Source: Chitinispirillaceae bacterium | Lineage (GTDB): Bacteria; Fibrobacterota; Chitinivibrionia; Chitinivibrionales; Chitinispirillaceae | NCBI GenBank assembly: GCA_016929595.1 | Contig: JAFGIN010000220.1 | Location: 1-64,000 of the forward strand | Direction: 5' to 3' | DNA length: 64,000 nt | Part shown: piece by piece, positions 45,719 to 54,184 of the stretch | Layout: each line of letters starts with the position of its first letter | Position numbering within the stretch: position 1 is the stretch's first letter | Translations under genes and position numbers: made by a program | The notes under the pieces: generated by a model | Databases searched by the model: none | What the model was told of the DNA's origin: nothing | What the model saw: the letters and a program-made list of their open reading frames with translations, nothing else

Positions 45719-45753
45719 CGGATAGAGACGCCATGGTATGGCGTCTCTATCCG
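45719..45753. repeat. 16-bp-stem GAGACGCCAT palindrome (likely terminator)
   Basis: CGGATAGAGACGCCAT (45719-45734), loop GGT, ATGGCGTCTCTATCCG (45738-45753). Sits four bases after the helicase stop codon. Lacks a U-tract; core shared with 45833-45853. Confidence 0.8.
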
Positions 45754-45785
45754 CACGCGGCAATACAAAATGTGTTGTGTACGAT

Positions 45786-45817
45786 GCAATAATGTGAATG
45801 TGCAATAATGTGAATGT
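45786..45817. repeat. Tandem 16-bp direct repeat, two copies
   Basis: GCAATAATGTGAATGT repeated exactly at 45786-45801 and 45802-45817, lying between the two GAGACGCCAT palindromes. Confidence 0.85.
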
Positions 45818-45832
45818 GCGATGTGGGGCCAG

Positions 45833-45853
45833 AGACGCCATATCATGGCGTCT
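45833..45853. repeat. Second GAGACGCCAT palindrome
   Basis: AGACGCCAT (45833-45841), loop ATC, ATGGCGTCT (45845-45853); same core as the element at 45719-45753, 26 bases before the cyclophilin gene's stop. Confidence 0.8.
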
Positions 45854-45878
45854 GTGCGATGCCAGCGCGGGATGGCAT

Positions 45879-46466
45879 TCAATTTCTTTCAAGATCAACT
45901 GGTGTATCGAGTCTGGTGGCTTTTGTAATCACCACAGGTGTGGTAGGTACATCCTGGGCACCAGTCGGGATCCGGGCAATAGATTCGGCCACCTCCATCC
46001 CCTTTATTACTCTCCCGAAAACGCAGTAGCCCCATCCCATGGCCGACTGGTTTTTGAAATCAAAATTGGGATTGCTGACTATATTGATGTAGAACTGGCT
46101 CGTTGCGGAGTTGGGGTTACTGGTACGGGCCATGGCAATTGTTCCCCGACGGTTTGATACGCGGTTATCAGCTTCATTTTTAATTGGTGCTTTGGCCTTT
46201 TTTCTCGCCATATCGGCGGTGACTCCACCACCCTGGATTAATAATCCTTTTTTAACACGGTGGAAAATTGTACCTTCATAAAACCCTTCCTTTACGTAAT
46301 CGAGGAAATTCTTGACTGTTATGGGAGCTCTTGCAGAATCAAGTTCAACGATAATTTCACCTTCTGATGTCGTTATGGAAACCTGAATCTTTGCAGCAAC
46401 AGGGGCTTGAGCAGTGGAATTGGTATTCAACAAAAACACAACAATTAAAAATAACAGTTTCTTCAT
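45879..46466 (-). CDS. Exported cyclophilin-type peptidyl-prolyl isomerase
   Basis: 195 residues: signal peptide (MKKLLFLIVVFLLNTNSTAQ) and a complete cyclophilin domain. Family residues visible: IIVELDSARAPITVKNFLDYV, FHRVKKGLLIQGGG (catalytic Arg in FHR), GTIAMARTSNPNSATSQFYI, and YCVFGRVIKGMEV. Catalyses proline cis-trans isomerisation of periplasmic proteins (PpiA-like). AAAGGAA precedes the ATG. Confidence 0.94.
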   Translation of the reverse strand: MKKLLFLIVVFLLNTNSTAQAPVAAKIQVSITTSEGEIIVELDSARAPITVKNFLDYVKEGFYEGTIFHRVKKGLLIQGGGVTADMARKKAKAPIKNEADNRVSNRRGTIAMARTSNPNSATSQFYINIVSNPNFDFKNQSAMGWGYCVFGRVIKGMEVAESIARIPTGAQDVPTTPVVITKATRLDTPVDLERN

Positions 46467-46926
46467 TTAGTTCCTTTCTGAACATTAAATGGGGCAGTCT
46501 TGTTGTTTTGTAAAATATAGCTAAATAAAATTGAAGTATCCAAAAAACCGCATCAGATGACGATGGAAAACCAAAGTTCAAATTAAGAGATACAGCCCGG
46601 TTTTTTTACCAGATCTGCTATCAGGATGAAATTGAACAATCGTTGTGGTAAAAATGAAATCTACCAGTAAGAAGCTTCACTGTTAGTATCACAATTCATC
46701 GAAAATCAAAACGTTATGACTGTTTTTGAAAAGTAGCGGCACCCCAGTTCGGTGATAATTCGGGGACAAATTGTAATGTTCAGTGAACAATACCACACAT
46801 GGAGCGTATTTTTTTTAATCGTGGGCTTTGTTTTTTTTGAAAACTTCAGTATCAATAAGTATTTTACTGCATCGCTGTACCAATCAGGCAGTGAATACCA
46901 CTTGTTTTTTCCGGGAGTTTCATTTA
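46467..46926. other. Divergent intergenic stretch of 0.46 kb
   Basis: No gene seen. It separates the cyclophilin and S1 genes and should contain both promoters. A small CCCC...GGGG hairpin lies near 46742-46765. Confidence 0.45.
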
Positions 46927-48411
46927 ATGAACGATAAGAATGATGATACCTTCTTTGATGAAAATAAAGCTGAGGATAAGAATGCCGAGCTTTTAAACAT
47001 GATTAATGCGTACGATAAAAAAATCCGTACAGATATTAAAGTCGGTTCCAAAGTAAGCGGAACTGTTACCCGGATTGGCTCAGAATATGCATTTGTTGAT
47101 ATCGGTGGAAAGAACGAGGGGCTTTTGGGGCTTAATGAACTTAAGGATGAAAGTGGTGAGTTGTCGGTAAATGTTGGTGACAAAGTAACTGCGTATGTTG
47201 TTTCGGATAATGCCGGGGAAACGGTATTAAGCAGAAGTATCGGTTCGCAAAGTGCCGGAATTCAGGATCTTATTGATACCATGAACAGCCGCACTCCGGT
47301 GCAGGGTAAGATTACTGGTGTTGCAAAAGCCGGTTTAAATGTAAAAATAATGGGACATCGTGCTTTCTGTCCGGTTTCTCAGATTGACATTAGGTTTACA
47401 GAGGATGTTAACCAGTTTCTTGGAAAGACACTTGATTTTGTTGTTACAAAAGTGAGTGAAGGTGGGCGGAACATTGTTGTAAGCCGTATCCCGATACTTG
47501 AATCCGGTCTTGAAGAGAAATTGGATGGTATTGCTGCATTGTCTGGTGATAAAAAAATTATAAAGGGAACTATCAGTAAAATTGCAGATTTTGGACTTTT
47601 TGTTGACATCGGTGGTCTGGAGGGCCTTGTTCATATTTCTGAGGTCTCCTGGGAGAGGGCGGAAAAACTGAATGATTCTTTTCAGGCCGGGATGGAAGTT
47701 GAGTGCGTCGTTCTCAAAGTTGAAAAGAAACAGCCGCTGCGTAATTCGAAGATATCCCTTTCAATAAAACAGGTTCTCAACGATCCCTGGAGTACGGTTC
47801 ATGAAGTTATTAAAGCCGGTCAGTCTGTGCAGGGGAAGGTTACACGAATAACCAATTTTGGAGCATTTGTTGAACTTACTCCTGGAATTGAAGGGCTTGT
47901 TCACGTTTCAGAGATGTCATGGGTCAAACGGGTTCATCATCCATCTGATGTGGTCAATATCGGAGATCTTGTAAATGTTACGGTTCTGCTCATTGATGAT
48001 AAAAAGAAAACGGTTTCGCTTAGTCTCAAAGATGTGGCAAATGATCCGTGGAAAGATATTGGAGAGAAATTCCGCGTTGGCTGCGAATATGACGGAACTA
48101 TCGCTCGTAAAAGTAAGTTCGGTTATTTTGTTGATCTGGCTGAGGGTATTACCGGACTGCTGGTTTTCTCAAATATCAAGTCAGATGTAAAAGATAAGCT
48201 CACTGAAGGTCAGATTCTTAAAGTGCTTGTTGAGTCGGTGGATTCTGAAAGTCGACGAATATCCCTGTCTCATGGTGTCAAAGAAGCGCGCGATCATGAA
48301 ACCGAAGCTGCAGAGTATATAAAAAAACAGAATCAGAAACCCGAAAAGTCTGTACCTGCCTCAACAGAGTTTGGTGCAGCATTATCTGCTGCGCTGAAAG
48401 CAAAAAAGTAG
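46927..48411 (+). CDS. rpsA: Ribosomal protein S1-like RNA-binding protein
   Basis: 494 residues from the ATG at 46927 (GGGAG upstream); in-frame codons from 46828 encode a non-S1-like hydrophobic extension and are rejected. Five S1/OB-fold repeats start at VGSKVSGTVTRIGSEYAFVD, PVQGKITGVAKAGLNVKI, IIKGTISKIADFGLFVDI, VQGKVTRITNFGAFVELT and YDGTIARKSKFGYFVDLA. Repeats 3 and 4 carry the best VHISE/VHVSE signatures. S1 binds mRNA leaders on the 30S subunit; Gram-negative S1 usually has six repeats, so this is a short form or an S1 paralogue. Confidence 0.85.
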   Translation: MNDKNDDTFFDENKAEDKNAELLNMINAYDKKIRTDIKVGSKVSGTVTRIGSEYAFVDIGGKNEGLLGLNELKDESGELSVNVGDKVTAYVVSDNAGETVLSRSIGSQSAGIQDLIDTMNSRTPVQGKITGVAKAGLNVKIMGHRAFCPVSQIDIRFTEDVNQFLGKTLDFVVTKVSEGGRNIVVSRIPILESGLEEKLDGIAALSGDKKIIKGTISKIADFGLFVDIGGLEGLVHISEVSWERAEKLNDSFQAGMEVECVVLKVEKKQPLRNSKISLSIKQVLNDPWSTVHEVIKAGQSVQGKVTRITNFGAFVELTPGIEGLVHVSEMSWVKRVHHPSDVVNIGDLVNVTVLLIDDKKKTVSLSLKDVANDPWKDIGEKFRVGCEYDGTIARKSKFGYFVDLAEGITGLLVFSNIKSDVKDKLTEGQILKVLVESVDSESRRISLSHGVKEARDHETEAAEYIKKQNQKPEKSVPASTEFGAALSAALKAKK

Positions 48412-48423
48412 GGTTGTGAAACT

Positions 48424-49389
48424 ATGAAGATACTTGTTGTTGGTGGAGCAGGATATATTGGAAGTCATGTAACCAGGGCTTTGCTTGACAAAGGTGACGA
48501 TGTAACCGTTTTTGATAATCTTTCAAGTGGCTTGAGGGAAAACCTTTTTCCTGAAGCCACTTTTGTTCATGGAGATATTCTTAATTACGAGCAGCTTCGT
48601 CAGGTGATGCAGGGTGGATTTGATGCTTTTGTTCATCTTGCAGCGTTCAAAGCTGCCAACGAATCGATGACCCATCCATCAAAGTACTCTGTCAATAACA
48701 TCAGTGGTACCATCAATCTTTTAAATGCGGCGGTTGAGTGTAGCGTAAAAAACGTTGTTTTTTCATCATCTGCTGCAATCTATGGTGAACCTGAGTACGT
48801 TCCCATGGATGAAAATCATCCCGCAAAACCCGAAAATTACTACGGATTTACAAAACTTGAGATTGAGCGCTTTCTTTACTGGTACGACAAACTTAAAGGG
48901 TTACGTTTTGCAGCACTGCGATATTTCAATGCTGCAGGGTACGATGTAAAGGGGCGTATTTGCGGTCTTGAGCGCAATCCACAGAATCTGCTTCCCATTG
49001 TGATGGAAGTAGCAGCTAATCAGCGGAAACAACTTTCTATTTACGGTAATGACTACAATACTCCTGATGGGACCTGTATTCGTGACTATGTACATGTAAA
49101 TGACCTCGCAGATGGTCATGTCAAGGCTCTGAATTACATTGTAAGCGAAAATAAAAGCCTGACCGTTAATCTCGGTAGCGAAAACGGCATCAGCGTTAAG
49201 CAGATGGTGGAGATAGCCCGTGAGGTTACCGGGAAAGCGATACCATCAATTTTTGCTCCACGACGCGAGGGTGACCCCGCGAAAGTTGTTGCTTCATCAG
49301 GTCTGGCAAAAAAACTGCTCAATTGGGAGGCACACCATAGTGATGTCCGCACATTGGTGAGCAGTACCTGGCAGGTTTATCCACACTAA
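48424..49389 (+). CDS. galE: UDP-glucose 4-epimerase
   Basis: 321 residues, short-chain dehydrogenase fold. NAD site GGAGYIGSHV, then FDNLSSG, HLAAFKAANESM, FSSSAAIYG (catalytic Ser) and YYGFTKLE (Tyr-xxx-Lys), plus YFNAAGYD and IRDYVHVNDLADGHV. Interconverts UDP-glucose and UDP-galactose for surface glycans. Other NDP-sugar 4-epimerases share these motifs. Lies 12 bases after the S1 gene; its stop overlaps the convergent lipoprotein gene by four bases. Confidence 0.92.
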   Translation: MKILVVGGAGYIGSHVTRALLDKGDDVTVFDNLSSGLRENLFPEATFVHGDILNYEQLRQVMQGGFDAFVHLAAFKAANESMTHPSKYSVNNISGTINLLNAAVECSVKNVVFSSSAAIYGEPEYVPMDENHPAKPENYYGFTKLEIERFLYWYDKLKGLRFAALRYFNAAGYDVKGRICGLERNPQNLLPIVMEVAANQRKQLSIYGNDYNTPDGTCIRDYVHVNDLADGHVKALNYIVSENKSLTVNLGSENGISVKQMVEIAREVTGKAIPSIFAPRREGDPAKVVASSGLAKKLLNWEAHHSDVRTLVSSTWQVYPH

Positions 49390-50105
49390 TGCAAGATCAT
49401 CGCATTGTGTGCCGCTTCATTCAAAGCCCTTAAAAGCGGGGGCGAAAAGATTTTGTTTGAACGATTGACAATTTCGCCATTGTTGTTTCGTCGTTTTTTC
49501 GCAAAATCATACAATATAGGCCGTCTGGTCGAACCAGCTCCGATCTTTTCAAACAGCAGCTTTCCATCCCTGTTCCATATCTGTACATGAAGTTTGGTCG
49601 AAGCTGTGTAGGTTACAGGCTGCTCGTATGAGCCGTTGTATTTGTTGTTCCTCCATCCATTGCGCCGAAGGGCTGAGTGCTGAAGTGTACAGCTATAGGG
49701 GATAACCACGTAGCCGACGTCATATTTCTGAGCGAAATTTCTTACTGCATTTTGTGTTATTTCCTGATCCCTGGCGGTATCCACAAATGAACTCCATTGA
49801 GGAATTCTGGTTGAATCGGATCTATGCAGGACACTTTTTACTGTAAAAAGCTTTGAGCATTCATAAAGCAAGAGGTTATTTGTCGCTGAGCAGTAAAAAG
49901 AGTCATTGTACTCAATTTCAGGTGCAAAGTCAGTGTTGTCGACATAGATTGTTGTGATTGAGTCTATGTTTACAAATAGAACTGTACGCGGCAGCTCCGC
50001 CCTGATAACGCCTTCACTGGCCTTAAAAACTTTTTGTGGTACAGTTGATGCGCATGAAAAAATAAGCATCTGGATGAGTTGTACTGTTAAAAGCATGTAT
50101 TTCAT
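49386..50105 (-). CDS. Lipoprotein of unknown function
   Basis: 239 residues from the ATG at 50105 (AGGA upstream), which starts a lipoprotein signal with box LIFSC-AST (Met-rich MKYMLLTVQLIQM). The mature part includes a conserved-looking centre (KYDVGYVVIPYSCTLQHSALRR, TYTASTKLHVQIWNRDGKLLF) with the pattern VQIWNRDGKLLFEK seen in many diderm lipoproteins of unknown role. An earlier in-frame Met (50129) would spoil the signal. Confidence 0.7.
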   Translation of the reverse strand: MKYMLLTVQLIQMLIFSCASTVPQKVFKASEGVIRAELPRTVLFVNIDSITTIYVDNTDFAPEIEYNDSFYCSATNNLLLYECSKLFTVKSVLHRSDSTRIPQWSSFVDTARDQEITQNAVRNFAQKYDVGYVVIPYSCTLQHSALRRNGWRNNKYNGSYEQPVTYTASTKLHVQIWNRDGKLLFEKIGAGSTRRPILYDFAKKRRNNNGEIVNRSNKIFSPPLLRALNEAAHNAMILH

Positions 50106-50315
50106 CGTCAATTCCTTATAATACATCAAAGTATATATGTAAAAATAGAGGATAACAAGAAAGGAATAGAATTAATTGCTCAGTATTTTACAAATTTCTG
50201 TACTCAGAATGAAAATAGAATCTGCAAAAGATGGGAGTGGATAATTAAATGCATAGATTATATTATGAGTATCTTCTTTTATATGCCAAATTGTAACTTT
50301 TTATGGGGATTTTTT

Positions 50316-51629
50316 ATGGCAATACGTTCAGAACCGGTAGAGTTCATTGATGATGATGACTTTGACTCATTAAAAATTGTCAGACGGGTTGTTTTCAGTA
50401 TTTCCAGAAAATTTCAGAGTTCTTCAATGGTAGCAGTATTTGGCTCCAGGGGAAGCGGAAAAACATCATTAATCAATATGTGTAAAAATTTTACTGAACA
50501 TAATCCTCTTTCTGTTGAGCATAAGATCACAACGTGGTTCAAACCGTTTGAATCCTGGCGTCTTGCCGGGATGGGCAATCTGACTCAGGCACTGTTATGG
50601 CATATCCATAAAAATCTGCCCGAGATCGCAGCCAATGATGAAAAGGTGCTCTATAAAATGGGCAGAATCAGTGTCGCGCTCAGTATGCTTACAGGTAATA
50701 ATAAACCGGTATCTTTTACACAGGTGTCAAATTCCGGGTCGATACATCAACTGGATCTGATAAGTAAATCAATTTCACCTGAACGGAAGTCTGCTGTATC
50801 CTCACAATTTTCTGCCTGTGAGCAGATTGATGAGCTTTCGGAACTATTTTCATCACTGGGAGCACATCTATGCAGTCTCTGTGGATGCAATGGGTTTGTT
50901 GTTCCGATCGATGATCTTGATAAATGCAAACCAGTGGAAGCTATGCAGCTTCTCTTCGCCCTACGGCTTATGATTACTTCGGAATCATTTTCCTTCGTTG
51001 TTGCGGCTGATAAATTAATGCTCTCCAGATTTTGTAATTATGCATACGGTTCGGTGTTTTCTGAGAGGCAGGCGCAGGATTCACTGTTGTCGTTTTTTAA
51101 TGACTGGGTGTATCTTCCTTCACCTCCCCTGATTGCGATTTTGAAAAAAATAGACTTCCCTTTGTCTATGCGTGAAGCGTTTTGTCATGAGCTGGAACGC
51201 ACAGGCCTTCTGAATATTTTTCCGATTACATCACCAGTTGTTCAGGGATGTAAACGGTTTGAGTTGTATATGTATAATGAAGGATCTCGTTCTGATTGCT
51301 CTATAAGAGATTGTTGTGTCTGGCTTGGATGGTTTCTTATTAGTGAAATTCAGCCTGAGATTGTCCAGGAGATTATCCGATCCGACAGACCAGAGATGTT
51401 TTTCGGACAGCGAACGGAAATCGATCTGGAAGAAAAAAACGGTGCTGTTCAGGAAGAGAAAGTGTGCTATCCTGAAAGAATTACAATAGGGCAACGAAAA
51501 TCCCGAAAAAATAAAGCGGATAGCAGTATGGCAAATGATCTTCTCATTCGTTTCAAAAACTGCATGTCTGCAATGATACCTGTGGATTCACTGGTGAGAG
51601 CGTTGAAAGAGATCTACCCTTTTTTGTGA
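50316..51629 (+). CDS. KAP-type P-loop NTPase
   Basis: 437 residues from the ATG at 50316 (GGGGA upstream). Walker A GSRGSGKTS (43-51) and Walker B with the KAP-typical PIDDLDKC (197-204). Unlike most KAP proteins there is no transmembrane insertion between the motifs, so it should be soluble. Two CxxC-like clusters (CSLCGC at 186-191, CSIRDCC later) are unusual. KAP proteins include phage-exclusion PifA and signalling ATPases, so defence or membrane-associated signalling is possible; no partner gene is adjacent. Confidence 0.78.
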   Translation: MAIRSEPVEFIDDDDFDSLKIVRRVVFSISRKFQSSSMVAVFGSRGSGKTSLINMCKNFTEHNPLSVEHKITTWFKPFESWRLAGMGNLTQALLWHIHKNLPEIAANDEKVLYKMGRISVALSMLTGNNKPVSFTQVSNSGSIHQLDLISKSISPERKSAVSSQFSACEQIDELSELFSSLGAHLCSLCGCNGFVVPIDDLDKCKPVEAMQLLFALRLMITSESFSFVVAADKLMLSRFCNYAYGSVFSERQAQDSLLSFFNDWVYLPSPPLIAILKKIDFPLSMREAFCHELERTGLLNIFPITSPVVQGCKRFELYMYNEGSRSDCSIRDCCVWLGWFLISEIQPEIVQEIIRSDRPEMFFGQRTEIDLEEKNGAVQEEKVCYPERITIGQRKSRKNKADSSMANDLLIRFKNCMSAMIPVDSLVRALKEIYPFL

Positions 51630-51934
51630 AATAACAGACATGAATCGGATCATTCCTTTAAGCGATTTGCCTGCGTATCTTTGGTAATCCTACTCTCTCA
51701 AATGATGACAGTGTATCTCATCGATAAGTAATCACAGTTCCTGGTGAACTGAGAACATCCCAGAATAAAAATCTGTTGTTTTCTTGATCCGTATCAAGGA
51801 AGAAAATCCTGTTTTATATCATATTTATAGTGCAAACTGATTCGAAAGATTGCTCGGCGATGAAATATCTGGGCAGGTCACGTAAAAAATGTGGCCGGAT
51901 CAGGATCAGGTAGAATAAGCAAAGGGAGATGACT

Positions 51935-52774
51935 ATGAAACGGAACATTATTACGATAGACCAGCAAAAATGTACAGGTTGCGCCTTGTGCATTCCAAAC
52001 TGTCCGGAGGGGGCGATTCAGATCATTGATGGAAAGGCCCGAATGATAAGTGACCTTATGTGCGATGGACTTGGCGCGTGCCTTGGTCATTGTCCGGAGG
52101 GGGCAATACGTGTAATTGAACGGGAGGCGGAGCCTTATGATGAATCGAAAGTCATGGAAAACATAGTTGCACAGGGTGATGGAACGATAAGGGCGCACCT
52201 TAAACATCTTAAAGATCATAATCAAACGGAATATTACACTGTTGCACTTGAGTACCTGAAGAAAATCGGAAAAGAAGTACCGGCGGAAAATACTCCGGAA
52301 CAAGCACATTATCATAGCGGCGGGTGTCCCGGTTCCAAAGTGAAAACAATGGAAACCGCCGGAGGTGTTAAAGAAATTTCTGGTGTTGTACCTTCACATT
52401 TGAGTCACTGGCCGGTTCAGATGCACCTGCTTTCGCCTAATTCGCAGCATTTCAAAGGCGCAGATATGGTTCTGGCTGCTGATTGTACCGCTTTTTCTTT
52501 TGGTGATTTCCATTCGAAATTTCTCAAAGGGAAAAAGGTTGGTATTGCATGTCCGAAACTTGACAATGGAACTGAGATCTATACCGATAAGATACGTGCT
52601 CTGATCGAAGTCGCTGAGATCAATACATTGACAGTTGTGATTATGGAGGTTCCATGTTGCAAGGGTTTGCTGTCACTGGCATTGAATGCACGTGATTCGG
52701 CATCAAGAATGGTTCCTGTAAAGTGTATTACAATCGGTATCGAAGGTGATGTTGTTGATGAAAAGTGGATGTAA
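51935..52774 (+). CDS. Ferredoxin-domain redox protein
   Basis: 279 residues from the ATG at 51935 (GGGAG at proper spacing). N-terminal double 4Fe-4S module: CTGCALCIPNCPEGA and a second set CDGLGACLGHCPEGA with one longer spacing. The rest is an uncharacterised domain with further cysteines (SGGCPG, AADCTAF, IACPKLD, EVPCCKG). Such proteins are common beside hydrogenases and may pass electrons or act as redox sensors. It faces the sensory hydrogenase operon convergently, with 217 bases between, so a shared function is plausible but unproven. Confidence 0.82.
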   Translation: MKRNIITIDQQKCTGCALCIPNCPEGAIQIIDGKARMISDLMCDGLGACLGHCPEGAIRVIEREAEPYDESKVMENIVAQGDGTIRAHLKHLKDHNQTEYYTVALEYLKKIGKEVPAENTPEQAHYHSGGCPGSKVKTMETAGGVKEISGVVPSHLSHWPVQMHLLSPNSQHFKGADMVLAADCTAFSFGDFHSKFLKGKKVGIACPKLDNGTEIYTDKIRALIEVAEINTLTVVIMEVPCCKGLLSLALNARDSASRMVPVKCITIGIEGDVVDEKWM

Positions 52775-52991
52775 GGGAAGGGCGGTAGAAGACTGAGAGA
52801 CTGCCGGACAAGGGGACGCGGTGGGACTGGGAAATCTGGAGACGGAGAAGAGAGGAATGGGGAGATTTTTTGTAACTATTCAGGTACATTGACACCAATG
52901 TTTACATGACCGCTTGTGGAGTAGTTTTTTTCCCGTTCTGCCAGGAGTTCTTCCTGATCGATATCGCTTACGACTACGACATTAAGAAAGG

Positions 52992-54170
52992 CTACATGAA
53001 CCGGACGGTAACCTTTTTGAGATACTTTTCTTCGAGCACTCCCGCGATTCGTCTGACAATTGCGTGGCGAAGTTCGACGTTGTGATTTCCGATGATCCGG
53101 TTGGCGTCGTTGAGCCGTGTACCGACAACAAACAGGATCTCATCGGAGTCAAGAAACTGGTTGTAAAGTTTAAATGCCGCATTACCACTTTCTGAAGCGC
53201 AGTACGGATCTTCAAGGTATTGCGCGGTTCTGGTCATGGTGATGATTCCCTCGGTGACAAGGTTGATGCCTTCCATGATCGAAAACGGTGGGATTTCAGG
53301 GTGAAAGCTTCTCATGTCAACGTTGATCGGGCGATTGAGTTCCCGAGCAATAATTTTTGCAGTAGTACCACCGCATATCACTTTTTTCCCGTCAAAACCG
53401 GCGCATTGTCTCGCCATCTCAGGGTCATCTTCGATATTTACAGGAGGGCCGGTAAAAATGATAAGCTTTCTTGGAATGCGGAAATAGATCACTCCACAGG
53501 TGGTGTCATCACCACTGCGCCACGCATCATGTTCCTGCGCCTGTTTGACAAGTACTGTGGCAAGTTCACGGGCACTCATGTCTGGTCTTTCGAGAAGTAA
53601 TTTTTGTATATAGGTCTGAACCCCTTCACTTCCCCAGCCAAGCGGCATTGCAGATGTTCCCATACCTGATTGACAGAGACCATCAGAATGAAAGATGATT
53701 CGGTCGCCTTCTGATGCGTTAAATTGTGTTAAGGACAGGGTGACCGGTTTTCGACGACCGGCAGAGATCGTAATAGTACTTTTAGGTGAAATAATCTGTT
53801 CATCATTTTTAAAATAGATAAATGATGGATTGTCGTATTCGATGATGCTGACTGCGCCACTGGAAGAGATATCTACTATGGTAAAGGTGGCATAGCTGAT
53901 TTTCCTTACTTTGCAAACCGGCAGGGTTTTCATGATCGTTTTAGCAGCCTTTTCGATATCCATCCTTCCTGCCATGTATTTCAGGGCCATCGTGGCAGTC
54001 AAGGTCGCAAGGACATTAGCTTTAACACCGCTTCCAAGGCCGTCAGAAAGTACCGCGACAATGCGGTTTTCCTCTTTAATTCTTTTAAAAAGAAAAGCGT
54101 CTCCGCAAACCCTGCGGTTATGTTTGAAACACGATGCACTGCCGATCTCGACACTCCAGGGCTTTTTCAT
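52992..54170 (-). CDS. SpoIIE-type (PP2C-like) serine phosphatase
   Basis: 392 residues from the ATG at 54170; a TTG at 54188 overlapping the hydrogenase stop is a possible alternative. Residues 15-240 form a PP2C/SpoIIE domain with metal-binding motifs GDAFLF, VLSDGLGSGVKA, FHSDGL and GDDTTCGV. The C-terminal half (FTGPPVNIEDDPE to the end) is the extra domain found in proteins next to sensory hydrogenases (CGGTTAKIIAREL, NLVTEGIITMTR). It dephosphorylates Ser/Thr, probably on a STAS protein or other target. Last gene of the operon. Confidence 0.9.
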   Translation of the reverse strand: MKKPWSVEIGSASCFKHNRRVCGDAFLFKRIKEENRIVAVLSDGLGSGVKANVLATLTATMALKYMAGRMDIEKAAKTIMKTLPVCKVRKISYATFTIVDISSSGAVSIIEYDNPSFIYFKNDEQIISPKSTITISAGRRKPVTLSLTQFNASEGDRIIFHSDGLCQSGMGTSAMPLGWGSEGVQTYIQKLLLERPDMSARELATVLVKQAQEHDAWRSGDDTTCGVIYFRIPRKLIIFTGPPVNIEDDPEMARQCAGFDGKKVICGGTTAKIIARELNRPINVDMRSFHPEIPPFSIMEGINLVTEGIITMTRTAQYLEDPYCASESGNAAFKLYNQFLDSDEILFVVGTRLNDANRIIGNHNVELRHAIVRRIAGVLEEKYLKKVTVRFM

Positions 54171-54184
54171 AGAAGATCCATTAT

